NCBI GenBank assembly: GCA_964583095.1
Contig: CAZOVB010000036.1
Location: 1-44,687, forward strand
Source: CAZOVB01 sp964583095
GTDB lineage: Bacteria; Planctomycetota; Phycisphaerae; SM23-33
Reading direction: 5' to 3'
Length of the DNA stretch: 44,687 bases
Position numbers and translations under genes: made by a program. Each line of letters starts with the position of its first letter. Within the stretch, counting starts at the first letter, position 1. Shown here one piece after another: positions 1 to 7,621 of the stretch. Under the pieces are notes generated by a model. It ran no database searches. It was given only the letters and a program-made list of their open reading frames with translations, and was not told the origin of the DNA.

Positions 1-34
1 GGCCATCAAGCCCATCAGAGGAAAGGCCTCGAAC

Positions 35-292
35 ATGATGGATTCCACCAACGCCGCCGTCGAGCGCATCCACGGACCGGAAGCAGGCTCCGGCGCTCAG
101 CCTGCAATGCTCACCGTGCACGATGTCGCCCGGATGTTGAACTGCTCGTCCAGGACGATCTATCGGCTCTGCGACAGCGGCCGCATGCCTCGACCGGTCA
201 AGCTCAACGCCCTGATCCGCTGGTCGCGCGAGGTTGTGGAGCAGTGGGTCGCGGATGGCTGCCCCGACCAGCGGAAGGGAGGGCTGCGGTAA
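35..292 (+). CDS. AlpA/excisionase-like helix-turn-helix protein
   Basis: An 85-residue protein whose middle (about residues 26-72) has the MerR/AlpA winged-helix pattern: LTVHDVARMLNCSSRTIYRL, then a basic stretch and a W-S-R-E-V-V-E-Q-W recognition and wing segment. Proteins of this size and fold act as excisionases or small transcription regulators on integrative elements. A Shine-Dalgarno GAGGAAAGG lies 8-9 bases before the ATG; a second ATG follows immediately and could also be used. The stop codon overlaps the primase start (TAATG), so the two are translationally coupled. Position beside a primase and a tyrosine recombinase supports a role in excision or in control of the element. The exact operator is not visible. 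Confidence 0.8.
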   Translation: MMDSTNAAVERIHGPEAGSGAQPAMLTVHDVARMLNCSSRTIYRLCDSGRMPRPVKLNALIRWSREVVEQWVADGCPDQRKGGLR

Positions 293-2613
293 TGGCTGAT
301 ATTCAAGCGATTCTCTCGAAGCTCAAGAAGGTCAAGGGGGCCGGCCACGGTAAGTGGTCGGCCCTGTGCCCCGCGCATGCCGACAAGAAACCGTCATTGT
401 CAGTTGGCCTGGGTGAGGACGGCAAGGTGCTGCTTCACTGCCACGCCGGATGCGATGTGAAGGATATCGTCGCGGCCATCGGCATGACCGAGGCCGACCT
501 GTTCGCCGACACCCCGGTCCAGCCGGGCAAGCCGGAGATCGTCGCCACCTACGACTACATGGACATGAACGGCAATCTGCTCTACCAGGTCGTCCGTCGC
601 AATGACAAAAGCTTCCGCCAGCGCCGGCCCGACGGGCGCGGCGGCTGGGTCTGGAACATCAAGGGCACGCCCCGCGTGCTGTACAACCTGCCGTATGTGG
701 CCTCGACGCCCATTGAGGACTGGGTGTTCATCGTCGAAGGCGAAAAGGACGTGGACAACCTGCGGGAGCTGAACATCGCAGCCACCACCAACTCCGGCGG
801 GGCCGGCAAGTGGCATCAGGTCGCGGACGACTCGGTCCTCCACGGCCGGCAGGTCGCCATCATCCCGGATAACGACGAACCCGGCCGCGAACATGCCCAG
901 CAGGTGGCCACGGCCCTGCACGGTAAGGCCAAGGTCGTGAAGATCATCAAACTGCCCCGCATGCCCGAAAAGGGTGACGTGTCGGATTGGCTCGCCCGCT
1001 TCAAACCGACCGACGGGGCCACCCCGTACACTCGCCTCCGCAAGTATGCACAGAAGGCCGAGGCGTTCGTCCTGGCCGGGATGGCGCTGTGCGACAAGGC
1101 CATCGCGACGGCCGAAGACGACTGGCCCGACCCGCAGCCGTTGCCGGAGGACCTGCCGCCGGTAAAACCGTTCGACCCGACCTTGTTGCCATCGACATTG
1201 CGTGGTTGGATCGTGGACATCGCCGAGCGCATGCAGTGTCCGCCTGACTTTCCGGCCGTGGCGTCGATGGTCGCGTTGTCGGGTATCCTCGGCCGGAAGA
1301 TCGTCATTCGCCCCAAGCAGCGGGACAACTGGACGGTCTATCCAAACCTGTGGGGCATGCTGATTGGTCGCCCCAGCCTGATGAAGAGCCCGCCGATGAA
1401 GGAGCCCCTTTTGCCGATCCGTCGCATGACGGCCGAGGCGCTTGAGCAGTACGAGAAGGAGGTGGCCGAGTACATCGTCGCGCAGGACCTCCACGGCATC
1501 ACAACCAAGCTGGCGAAAGACAAGATCGCCAAGGCCATGAAGGCCGGCGATGACAGTGAGGACCTTCAGGCGCAGTTCGCCAGTTTGCAGCCTCCGGAGA
1601 AACCCAAGCGTAAGCGGTACACGGTGAACGACGCGACCGTCGAGGCCCTTGGTGAGATTCTGTCGGCCAATCCCAATGGTGTTATCTTGGAGCGCGATGA
1701 GCTCATGGGATTCCTGAAGTCGCTGGAACGGGCCGGCCAGGAGGGCGCAAGGGCATTCTTCCTAGAGACATGGACTGGTGATGCGACGTTCGAGACGGAT
1801 CGCATCGGCCGGGGCAACGTTCGTATTGATGGTGTTTGCCTCAGCGTTCTGGGCACGATCCAGCCGGGGCCGTTGGGGATGTATCTCAACGAGACCCTTC
1901 GAGGCGGCACCGGCGACGACGGTCTGATGCAGAGATTCCAGTTGGCCGTCTGGCCGGATGATCCGGGGCCGTGGAAGGTTGTGGATCGCTGGCCCGACGC
2001 CAACGCCCGGGACACCGCTTACGAGGTGTATCGCCGGTTCGATGATCTGCCCGCTTCGAAGATCGGCGAACTGCCGGACGCCTTCGAAAGCAGCAACATC
2101 CCGTTCCTGCGATTTGATCCTGCCGCCCAGGAGCGGTTCTACGACTGGATGACCACGCGGGAGAACCACCTGCGCAGCGGCAAGGAACACCCGGCCGTCG
2201 AGAGTCACCTGACGAAGTACCGCAAGCTCATCCCGGCCTTGGCGCTGGTGACCCACCTGGCCGAGGGACGCGAAGGTCCAGTGGGTCTGGATGCCCTCGA
2301 TGCCGCCATCGGCTGGGGTGACTACCTGGAGAGCCACGCGCGTCGCATCTACTCATGTGGCATCGACCCAGCCGTCGCCCACGCCCGGGCGCTGGTTCAG
2401 CGGATTCAGCAAGGCGATGTTGCCGACGGGTTCACCGTCCGCGACGTGTACCACGGCCGACACTGGTCGATGCTTGCCGACGCATCACAGGTCCAATTGG
2501 CCGTGGATGAGTTGGTCGAGCTTGGGTGGCTCCGCGTTGAGGAAGTGCCCACGTCGGGCAGGCCCGCCAGGCTGCATCGGATCAACCCCAAGGTAATGGC
2601 CATGACTTTGTGA
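292..2613 (+). CDS. Primase-helicase: zinc finger, TOPRIM and DUF3987 domains
   Basis: 773 residues, start chosen at ATG 292 because it overlaps the upstream stop and follows GGAAGGGAGG. The N-terminus (about 10-70) has a CHC2-like primase zinc finger with CPAH and CHAGC. A TOPRIM domain follows (about 140-240) with VEGEKD, carrying the catalytic Glu, and the metal-binding IPDNDEPG. From about residue 290 the protein resembles DUF3987, a helicase-like ATPase found in phages and integrative elements. Its P-loop position reads GRPSLMKSP, which is degenerate compared with GxxGxGKS, and ILERDEL could be the Walker B region. By family this protein would prime and unwind DNA for replication of the element after excision. 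It sits between the excisionase-like gene and the integrase. Confidence 0.85.
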   Translation: MADIQAILSKLKKVKGAGHGKWSALCPAHADKKPSLSVGLGEDGKVLLHCHAGCDVKDIVAAIGMTEADLFADTPVQPGKPEIVATYDYMDMNGNLLYQVVRRNDKSFRQRRPDGRGGWVWNIKGTPRVLYNLPYVASTPIEDWVFIVEGEKDVDNLRELNIAATTNSGGAGKWHQVADDSVLHGRQVAIIPDNDEPGREHAQQVATALHGKAKVVKIIKLPRMPEKGDVSDWLARFKPTDGATPYTRLRKYAQKAEAFVLAGMALCDKAIATAEDDWPDPQPLPEDLPPVKPFDPTLLPSTLRGWIVDIAERMQCPPDFPAVASMVALSGILGRKIVIRPKQRDNWTVYPNLWGMLIGRPSLMKSPPMKEPLLPIRRMTAEALEQYEKEVAEYIVAQDLHGITTKLAKDKIAKAMKAGDDSEDLQAQFASLQPPEKPKRKRYTVNDATVEALGEILSANPNGVILERDELMGFLKSLERAGQEGARAFFLETWTGDATFETDRIGRGNVRIDGVCLSVLGTIQPGPLGMYLNETLRGGTGDDGLMQRFQLAVWPDDPGPWKVVDRWPDANARDTAYEVYRRFDDLPASKIGELPDAFESSNIPFLRFDPAAQERFYDWMTTRENHLRSGKEHPAVESHLTKYRKLIPALALVTHLAEGREGPVGLDALDAAIGWGDYLESHARRIYSCGIDPAVAHARALVQRIQQGDVADGFTVRDVYHGRHWSMLADASQVQLAVDELVELGWLRVEEVPTSGRPARLHRINPKVMAMTL

Positions 2614-2633
2614 TAATGGCCTGGTGGTTCACA

Positions 2634-2685
2634 GGTTCAAAAGGTTCAGAAGTCCTTCAGGGCACCCTTTTGAACCTTTTGAACC
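2634..2685. repeat. 14-bp perfect inverted repeat with extra half-sites
   Basis: The left arm GGTTCAAAAGGTTC (2634-2647) is the exact reverse complement of the right arm GAACCTTTTGAACC (2672-2685), separated by 24 bases. Each arm is itself two copies of a GGTTC/GAACC unit 9 bases apart, and another GGTTCA lies at 2626. The repeat follows the primase stop by about 20 bases and precedes the integrase. It may be a terminator stem for the primase transcript, but there is no T-run. Clustered half-sites suggest binding by the excisionase-like protein or the integrase arm-binding domain. Function is inferred. Confidence 0.6.
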
Positions 2686-2778
2686 CCCGGACCTTGGGGG
2701 CGCGTTTGCGGAGCAGATTCTGGTCGGAATGCCCTTGATGTGTGTGGCGGCCGGCCGCTCAGTGTCATGGACGACAGG

Positions 2779-2807
2779 CCGGGTCGGGGCGTGACGCCCC
2801 GGCCCGG
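2779..2807 (+). promoter_or_regulatory. Strong GC hairpin immediately upstream of the integrase ribosome binding site
   Basis: A 13-bp stem (2779-2791 with 2795-2807) closes a TGA triloop and has one G-U wobble. It ends directly in the integrase Shine-Dalgarno GGAGGAAGG. In RNA it would sequester the first bases of the ribosome binding site, so it could limit integrase translation or protect it from readthrough initiation. The structure is seen in the sequence; the regulatory role is inferred. Confidence 0.5.
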
Positions 2808-2822
2808 AGGAAGGATAGTAAG

Positions 2823-4550
2823 ATGGCGACAGTTTTCAGGAAGACATACACGCAACATTTGCCGCAAGACTTCGAGGTTGTGCATCGCGGCGGCAAGGAA
2901 ATGGTCTGCTGGCGGGACCGGCGCGGGCGCAAGCAATATGCCGAGGTCACCGTCGGGCGTAACGGGAAGAAGAAGATGCTCCGGCGCAGCCCGACGTACA
3001 CGGCGAAGTACCGCAACGCCAGCGGTCACGTGGTGGAGGTGTCCACCGGCTGCAAGGACGAGACGGCTGCCCGCATGGTGCTGGCGAAGCTGGAACAGCG
3101 ATGCGAGCACGTCAAGGCTGGCGTGTTGACGGCCGACCAGGCGGCTTCGCTGGACCATCAGCAGACGCCCATTGGCCAGCACCTCGACGCCTACCTGCAG
3201 CACCTGGACACGAAAAAGCACAAGGGCCGACGGGTCTGCAAGAGCCATCGCGACAACGTCGAAAGGTATCTTCGACGGATCATCGACGAGTGCGGCATGG
3301 CCCGGTTGAGCGACATGACGGCGTCGGCTGTCGAGGCGTGGATGATGCAGCAGGAAGCGGACGGCATGGGGGCGCGAACGCTGAACGTTGCCCGTTCGGC
3401 GGCGGTGGCGTTTGCGGCTTGGTGTCGAAAGACACGTCGCTTGGCAAGCAATCCGATGCGCGACCTTCCACGTGCGGATGAGGCGTCAGATCGGCGGCGA
3501 AAGCGGCGGGCGCTCACACAGCGAGAATTCTGCCTGCTGTTGGGCGCGGCCCGTCGTCGGCCGGTGATGGAGGCGATGACGGTTCGACGCGGCAAGCACG
3601 CCGGTCAGCAGAAAGCGAACGTCCGCGAGAGCGTCAAAGCTGACCTCGACCGGCTGGGCTGGGAGCGGGCGCTGATCTACAAGACTTTCGTCATGACCGG
3701 CCTGCGGAAGAAGGAACTCACTTCGATCACCGTGGGTCAAGCAGTTCTCGACGGGGAGAACCCGCACATGATCCTGCACGCCAAGGACGCCAAGAATGGC
3801 AAGGCGGCACGGATTCCGCTGACGGTGGAACTGGCTGCCGACCTGCGGGAGTGGGTTGCGGATCGGTTGGAGCGGGCTCGGCAGGCGGCGAGCAAAGCTG
3901 GAACCTCGATCCCGCTGACGTTGCCGCCCGAGGAGAAGTTGCTGAACGTGCCGACGGCGCTGGTGAAGATTCCCAACCGCGATCTGAAACTGGCTGGCGT
4001 ACCGAAGCTGGATGCTCGGGGCCGCACGATCGACGTGCATTCGTTGCGGCATACGTTCTGCACCTGGATGCAGATGGCCGGGGTGGCCGGGCGGAAGACG
4101 CAGGCGGCGATGCGGCATTCCAGCCGGGCGCTGACGGACGACGTGTATACCGATGAGGAATCGCTGGAAGTTGCCGAGGCGGTCGAGATGGCCATGCCGT
4201 CGCTGCCGCTGGCGAAGGCGGATGCAGACCAGGCGTCGGCCGTGGCCACGGGCACTGCGGGCGTGGAAGCGCCATCGGCGCTCGCACCAGCGCTCGCACC
4301 AACCAGCGACCGGGGGAGGCATTTGGCGGCAAATTCTGGCACAGGTGGCGAAGGTGGCCGTCGTGACGGCCGTGGCGTCGGCAAGGAGAAATCTGGTGGA
4401 AGAACTGCGCAAGTCCCGTCTACGCAAAGAAAAACGGACACCCGAAGGCGTCCGCATTCTTCTGTCCCATTGACGGGGGCAATGGGCCGTACTGGACTTG
4501 AACCAGTGACCTCCTGCGTGTCGAGCAGGCGCTCTAGCCAACTGAGCTAA
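2823..4550 (+). CDS. Tyrosine recombinase/integrase of the tRNA-Val element
   Basis: 575 residues from ATG 2823, which follows GGAGGAAGG at good spacing; an in-frame extension to 2742 has no such site. The core-binding SAM-like domain lies at about 120-235. The catalytic domain follows with the expected residues: Arg in TGLRKKEL, HSLRHTF (HxxR), the second His in MRHSS and the nucleophile Tyr in DDVYTD. About 150 low-complexity, Ala/Gly/Arg-rich residues follow the Tyr, and the last 20 or so (from GRTGLEPVTS) are an antisense translation of the tRNA gene. The stop codon lies inside the tRNA. Such tails are common in integrases whose target site abuts the gene. It should catalyse integration at and excision from the tRNA-Val 3' end. 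The tail is probably not needed for catalysis. Confidence 0.9.
   Translation: MATVFRKTYTQHLPQDFEVVHRGGKEMVCWRDRRGRKQYAEVTVGRNGKKKMLRRSPTYTAKYRNASGHVVEVSTGCKDETAARMVLAKLEQRCEHVKAGVLTADQAASLDHQQTPIGQHLDAYLQHLDTKKHKGRRVCKSHRDNVERYLRRIIDECGMARLSDMTASAVEAWMMQQEADGMGARTLNVARSAAVAFAAWCRKTRRLASNPMRDLPRADEASDRRRKRRALTQREFCLLLGAARRRPVMEAMTVRRGKHAGQQKANVRESVKADLDRLGWERALIYKTFVMTGLRKKELTSITVGQAVLDGENPHMILHAKDAKNGKAARIPLTVELAADLREWVADRLERARQAASKAGTSIPLTLPPEEKLLNVPTALVKIPNRDLKLAGVPKLDARGRTIDVHSLRHTFCTWMQMAGVAGRKTQAAMRHSSRALTDDVYTDEESLEVAEAVEMAMPSLPLAKADADQASAVATGTAGVEAPSALAPALAPTSDRGRHLAANSGTGGEGGRRDGRGVGKEKSGGRTAQVPSTQRKTDTRRRPHSSVPLTGAMGRTGLEPVTSCVSSRRSSQLS
4426..4454 (-). terminator. Rho-independent terminator for the tRNA-Val transcript
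   Basis: Read on the minus strand, an 8-position stem (CGGACGCC with GGTGTCCG, one mismatch) closes a TTCG tetraloop and is followed by TTTTTCTTT. It lies 28 bases beyond the tRNA 3' end. It also lies within the 3' part of the integrase frame on the other strand, so the element appears to supply the terminator for the host tRNA. Confidence 0.8.
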
Positions 4551-4556
4551 CGGCCC
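4483..4556 (-). tRNA. tRNA-Val (anticodon GAC)
   Basis: A complete 74-nt cloverleaf on the minus strand. The acceptor stem GGGCCGT/ACGGCCC is perfectly paired. The D-arm is GCTC/GAGC, the anticodon stem CCTGC/GCAGG, the T-arm ACTGG/CCAGT with loop TTCAAGT, and the discriminator is A. The anticodon loop is TCGACAC, giving GAC (Val). CCA is not encoded. Position 33 would be C where U is almost universal; this is worth checking. The 3' half is the likely attachment site of the element to its left. A promoter and a terminator flank it. Confidence 0.92.
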
Positions 4557-4573
4557 GTGCGGGTAGAAGGACG

Positions 4574-4602
4574 AATCTATTCGATAGGCGATGGAGTGTC
4601 AA
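4574..4602 (-). promoter_or_regulatory. Sigma70-type promoter for tRNA-Val
   Basis: On the minus strand a perfect -35 TTGACA (4597-4602) is separated by 17 bases from a -10 TAGATT (4574-4579). This would start transcription about 10 bases before the mature tRNA 5' end. Confidence 0.75.
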
Positions 4603-4632
4603 GCGAGGGCAGGGAGAATTTTCGTGGGAAAG

Positions 4633-5418
4633 TCAGTCGTTTTCGGAGGGCACATGCAGGTGTAGGCTGGAGTCGTCATCGGTTGGCGAGGCTGGGTGCT
4701 GTGCCTGCCGTCGCGTTTTTCTGCGAAGGCCTGCGGTCTTTGCGCGGTATTTGAGGATGCACCACAGGGCCCGGACGCCGTCTTTCCAGCCGATCTTCTT
4801 GCCCTCCTGGTAGGTTCTTCCGGCGTAGCTGATGCCGACTTCGTAGATTCTGCAGCCTCTTGCGGCGACTTTCGCGGTAATTTCCGGCTCGAACCCGAAT
4901 CGGTTTTCCTCTATGGAGATGGCCTGTATGATCTCCCGTCGGAAGACTTTGTAGCAGGTCTCCATGTCCGAGAGGTTGAGATCGGTAAACATGTTGGACA
5001 GGAGTGTGAGGAAACGGTTGCCCAGACTGTGCCAGAAGTAGAGGACGCGGTGACTCTGTCCCCCGACGAAGCGGGAGCCGTAGACGACGTCGGCCCTGCC
5101 GTCCAGGATGGGTTGGAGGAGCTTCGGGTACTCGGCCGGATCGTACTCCAGGTCGGCATCCTGGATGATGACCAGATCACCTGTTGCCTGTGCGAAGCCG
5201 GTTCTCAGCGCGGCCCCCTTGCCCTGGTTGAACTCGTGGTAGAAGACTCGGACGTTCTTGATACGTTCGAGGCTTGGCAGGATATCGCGTGTGCCATCGG
5301 TGGAAAAGTCGTCGACGAGGATGATCTCCTTCTCGACCGGGCTGGCCGAGACCTTCGTGACGATTTCCTCCAGTGTGGCCACTTCGTTGTAGACCGGTAT
5401 GACGACGGAAAGTTTCAC
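4633..5418 (-). CDS. Family 2 glycosyltransferase, dolichyl/polyprenyl-phosphate mannose synthase-like
   Basis: 261 residues from a GTG at 5418, preceded by AGAGAGGG; upstream in-frame residues do not look like protein of this family. The GT-A fold starts at once with KLSVVIPVYNE, followed by the nucleotide-binding VDDFSTDGT, the QGKGAALRTGF segment and the metal-binding IIQDADLEYDP. YGSRF, WHSLGNRFLTLLSN and MET-CYK-VFRR are typical of the polyprenyl-phosphate glycosyltransferase branch. No C-terminal membrane segments are present; the tail is basic and hydrophilic. It probably transfers mannose or glucose from a nucleotide sugar to a polyprenyl phosphate at the inner face of the membrane. 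A promoter precedes it. The exact sugar cannot be read from sequence. Confidence 0.85.
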   Translation of the reverse strand: MKLSVVIPVYNEVATLEEIVTKVSASPVEKEIILVDDFSTDGTRDILPSLERIKNVRVFYHEFNQGKGAALRTGFAQATGDLVIIQDADLEYDPAEYPKLLQPILDGRADVVYGSRFVGGQSHRVLYFWHSLGNRFLTLLSNMFTDLNLSDMETCYKVFRREIIQAISIEENRFGFEPEITAKVAARGCRIYEVGISYAGRTYQEGKKIGWKDGVRALWCILKYRAKTAGLRRKTRRQAQHPASPTDDDSSLHLHVPSEND

Positions 5419-5455
5419 AGGGCCCTCTCTTTGCGGCGGGGATTTGTGCCATGTG

Positions 5456-5484
5456 TTTATACGCGCCGGAGTCCGGATTGGCAA
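5456..5484 (-). promoter_or_regulatory. Promoter of the glycosyltransferase gene
   Basis: On the minus strand -35 TTGCCA (5479-5484), a 17-base spacer, and -10 TATAAA (5456-5461). A start near 5449 would leave a leader of about 30 bases before the GTG. Confidence 0.65.
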
Positions 5485-5567
5485 GGCCTGCCCGGTCTGG
5501 ATATTCTGGCCAGGCAGGAGCCCGGGTGCGGTGTCGTCGCAAAGGGAAAAAATTCTTCCTTTTCTCG

Positions 5568-5596
5568 TCGACAGGTGTCGTGAGTTTCCGTATACT
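5568..5596 (+). promoter_or_regulatory. Plus-strand promoter in a region with no plus-strand gene
   Basis: -35 TCGACA (5568-5573), a 17-base spacer and -10 TATACT (5591-5596) each match the consensus at five of six positions. It points away from the glycosyltransferase promoter and into a stretch with no open reading frame, ending at a strong terminator 85-125 bases downstream. Confidence 0.6.
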
Positions 5597-5602
5597 TTGG
5601 CT

Positions 5603-5720
5603 TGCTGGAATTGAATTCCGGATTTACGCCGGTTCAAGAAGCGGATCCGTCATCCTGTTACCGGGGGGATGACGGGTTGGAGCGGGTGAAAGATGCTTGC
5701 ATCCGACACCCGCTCTTTTT
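5603..5720 (+). ncRNA. Candidate small RNA, about 118 nt
   Basis: Defined by the plus-strand promoter at 5568-5596 and two successive 3' hairpins. The first is a perfect 9-bp stem (CCGTCATCC 5647-5655 with GGATGACGG 5667-5675). The second is a perfect 9-bp stem (5680-5688 with 5707-5715) followed by five T. The 5' portion is single-stranded apart from a short GGAATT/AATTCC palindrome. No open reading frame with a ribosome binding site is visible. The neighbours on both sides are on the other strand, so the terminator serves no annotated gene. I do not recognise a known RNA family. The start point is estimated. Confidence 0.5.
5680..5720 (+). terminator. Rho-independent terminator without an annotated gene upstream
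   Basis: GAGCGGGTG and CACCCGCTC form a 9-bp stem with an 18-base loop and then TTTTT on the plus strand. On the minus strand the stem is followed by CAACCC, so it would be a poor terminator for the GH130 gene. Confidence 0.7.
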
Positions 5721-5746
5721 GTGCGCCGACGGGGATTTGGGCTGAC

Positions 5747-7237
5747 TCAGGGGCCGTCGGCCAGCAGTTGGTCGATCAAATCTTCGCAGGATACGGTGGC
5801 AAACGCGGTGCGTGAATCGCTCATGGCGTAGGGGATGATGAGGTGGCCATCTTCCCGGACGGCCCCGCAGGAGTAGACGACGTTGGGCACGTAGCCTTCG
5901 CGTTCGTCATCGGTGGGTTTGATCAGGGGCGTTCTCAGTCGGCCCAGCACCTTGGAGGGGTCTTCCAGGTCCAGCAGGGTCGCGGAGATGGCGTATTCCC
6001 GCATGGGCCCCACGCCGTGTGTGAGGAGGATCCATCCTCTGGGCGTCTCGACGGGCGAGCCGCAGTTGCCGATCTGGACCAGTTCCCACGGCTCTGTGGG
6101 CGTCTGGAGCTTCTGGGAGTGGTTCCAGACGTAGAGGTTCTGGGAGCGCATGAGGAAGAGGTTCTCTCCGTCGTGGCGTCCGATCATGACGTAGCTGCCG
6201 TTGATCTTTCGCGGGAACAGGGCCAGGCCCTTGTTGCGGGCGTATCTTCCCGAGAGGGTTGAGACGTGGAACGAGTGGAAGTCCTGGGTTTCCAGGAGCA
6301 TGACGTGCAGGCTTCGGCCATCGAATGCGGTGTAGGTTCCGTAGTAGTAGACGCTCTTGTCCTCGTCGATGAAACGGCAGAGGCGGAGGTCTTCCATGCC
6401 GTTGCGTTCGTAGGCGGTTGCAGGGAAGATGACCGTCTCGCTGGGCATGCAGTCTTCGGGAAAGTGGAGCTGGTAATTGGCCCCGGCCAGCCAGAGCATC
6501 TCGCCGGCGATCTGCCGGAAGCGTCTTGGAGTATCGGGTTCCTTTCTGATGCGTGTAACAGCGGCGCGAAGCTGGGCGGGGCTGAAGGTGTCGGGCAGTT
6601 GGATCAGCACGCGTGCGACGAGGTCTTCGCAGTCGCCCATTTCGCGGAGTTTCCGGCAGAAGATGGCCTTGGAGAACTTCCGATCCGGCAAGGGTTTGGC
6701 AGAATAGGCGTATCGGGGTGACGGGTCGAAGTGGATCTGGTGGTCGCGGTCGATGATTCCGCGGCGGAAGACGATGGAGGAAACATGCCCCTCCCCCGTC
6801 GCTCGCAGACTCATGAGGAATCGCATCTGCCCCGGCTCCAGGCCGCTCTGGTCGGGGTGGTGGACCATGGAGGGGTTGAACAGGGCCGCCGACTCGATGG
6901 AATATTCCAGGGTAAAGAAAGCCCCGAGGAGTTTGCGCCGCAAGGGACTGAGCTGCCCCGGCTTTCGCAGGTGCTTCAGGGCCTCCTGGCCGTGGGCTTC
7001 GAAGGCGGCCTCGATATCCCTGTGCCGCGTTGAAAAGCCCTGCCGGGTCTGCTCCAGGAGAGACTCAAGCTGCTCTTCTGGGATCTTGAGCACGCGCCGG
7101 GCGATGGACCGGATGCGTGGCGGATGCCCGAAATCCAAGTACCGGGGGATCACGCGTTTGTCGTCGGAAGCCAGCCTCTCCGCTTTGCGGATGACCGGAA
7201 CCGGATTTTCTGTTTTTGTCATACAACTATATAGCAT
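5747..7237 (-). CDS. GH130-family glycoside phosphorylase-like protein
   Basis: 496 residues from ATG 7237, chosen because GGAGG lies 5 bases upstream; the next ATG (7222) has no such site. After a helical N-terminal region (about 1-115) comes a five-bladed beta-propeller region. Motifs such as NPSMVHHPDQ, SLRATGEGHVSSIVFR, GMEDLRL and YYGTYTAFDG resemble the longer GH130 proteins often labelled glycosidase. GH130 members phosphorolyse or hydrolyse beta-mannosides in the cytoplasm. No signal peptide is seen. It lies upstream of the glycosyltransferase on the same strand but is separated by 328 bases. I infer mannose-type oligosaccharide metabolism; subfamily and substrate are not certain. Confidence 0.72.
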   Translation of the reverse strand: MLYSCMTKTENPVPVIRKAERLASDDKRVIPRYLDFGHPPRIRSIARRVLKIPEEQLESLLEQTRQGFSTRHRDIEAAFEAHGQEALKHLRKPGQLSPLRRKLLGAFFTLEYSIESAALFNPSMVHHPDQSGLEPGQMRFLMSLRATGEGHVSSIVFRRGIIDRDHQIHFDPSPRYAYSAKPLPDRKFSKAIFCRKLREMGDCEDLVARVLIQLPDTFSPAQLRAAVTRIRKEPDTPRRFRQIAGEMLWLAGANYQLHFPEDCMPSETVIFPATAYERNGMEDLRLCRFIDEDKSVYYYGTYTAFDGRSLHVMLLETQDFHSFHVSTLSGRYARNKGLALFPRKINGSYVMIGRHDGENLFLMRSQNLYVWNHSQKLQTPTEPWELVQIGNCGSPVETPRGWILLTHGVGPMREYAISATLLDLEDPSKVLGRLRTPLIKPTDDEREGYVPNVVYSCGAVREDGHLIIPYAMSDSRTAFATVSCEDLIDQLLADGP

Positions 7238-7621
7238 AGAGTCCTCCGCTCCGGAAAGGCCCAAAAAGCACCCGATGCCTGTCGGCCGCGAAAATACAGG
7301 GTAAAAACGACGGAGAGAAAGGAGATGCCCCGAGTGGGCAAATCCCGGACAGGCCAGACAAGCCACAACAGGGATATCGGAAAGTCAAGAATACTTCTGC
7401 GAAAGCGGCATGACCGCTGGAAATCCTGGGGTCCATATTATGATTATTTATGGACTTGCGACGTAACGAATGACTATACTTGAGTAAATCGTCGGCCAGG
7501 ACTTCGGGCTCAAGGACGTTCGAGGTCTACACGTTTCTTCTGTATCGGGGAGGCTATGCCCAGGCTTCGTTGAGTATTTTAATGGTGTTTCGGCCGCAAA
7601 CCAAACAGGGATCCTCCGGGA
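7238..7621. other. Divergent intergenic region between the GH130 and CheB-CheR genes
   Basis: 384 bases without a convincing gene. The AT-rich part around 7435-7490 could hold the plus-strand promoter for the CheB-CheR gene: a TATACT at 7475-7480 has a weak -35 (TGGACT, 7451-7456) 18 bases upstream. No clear operator, terminator or riboswitch is visible. Confidence 0.35.

Noticed and set aside
4696..5583. A 295-codon plus-strand frame across the glycosyltransferase
   Set aside because: It is antisense to conserved GT-A motifs and extends through the promoters. No family resemblance or ribosome binding site.
7456..7480. TTGCGA and TATACT as a promoter for the CheB-CheR gene
   Set aside because: The spacing is only 13 bases, too short for a standard promoter; a weaker -35 at 18 bases is mentioned instead.
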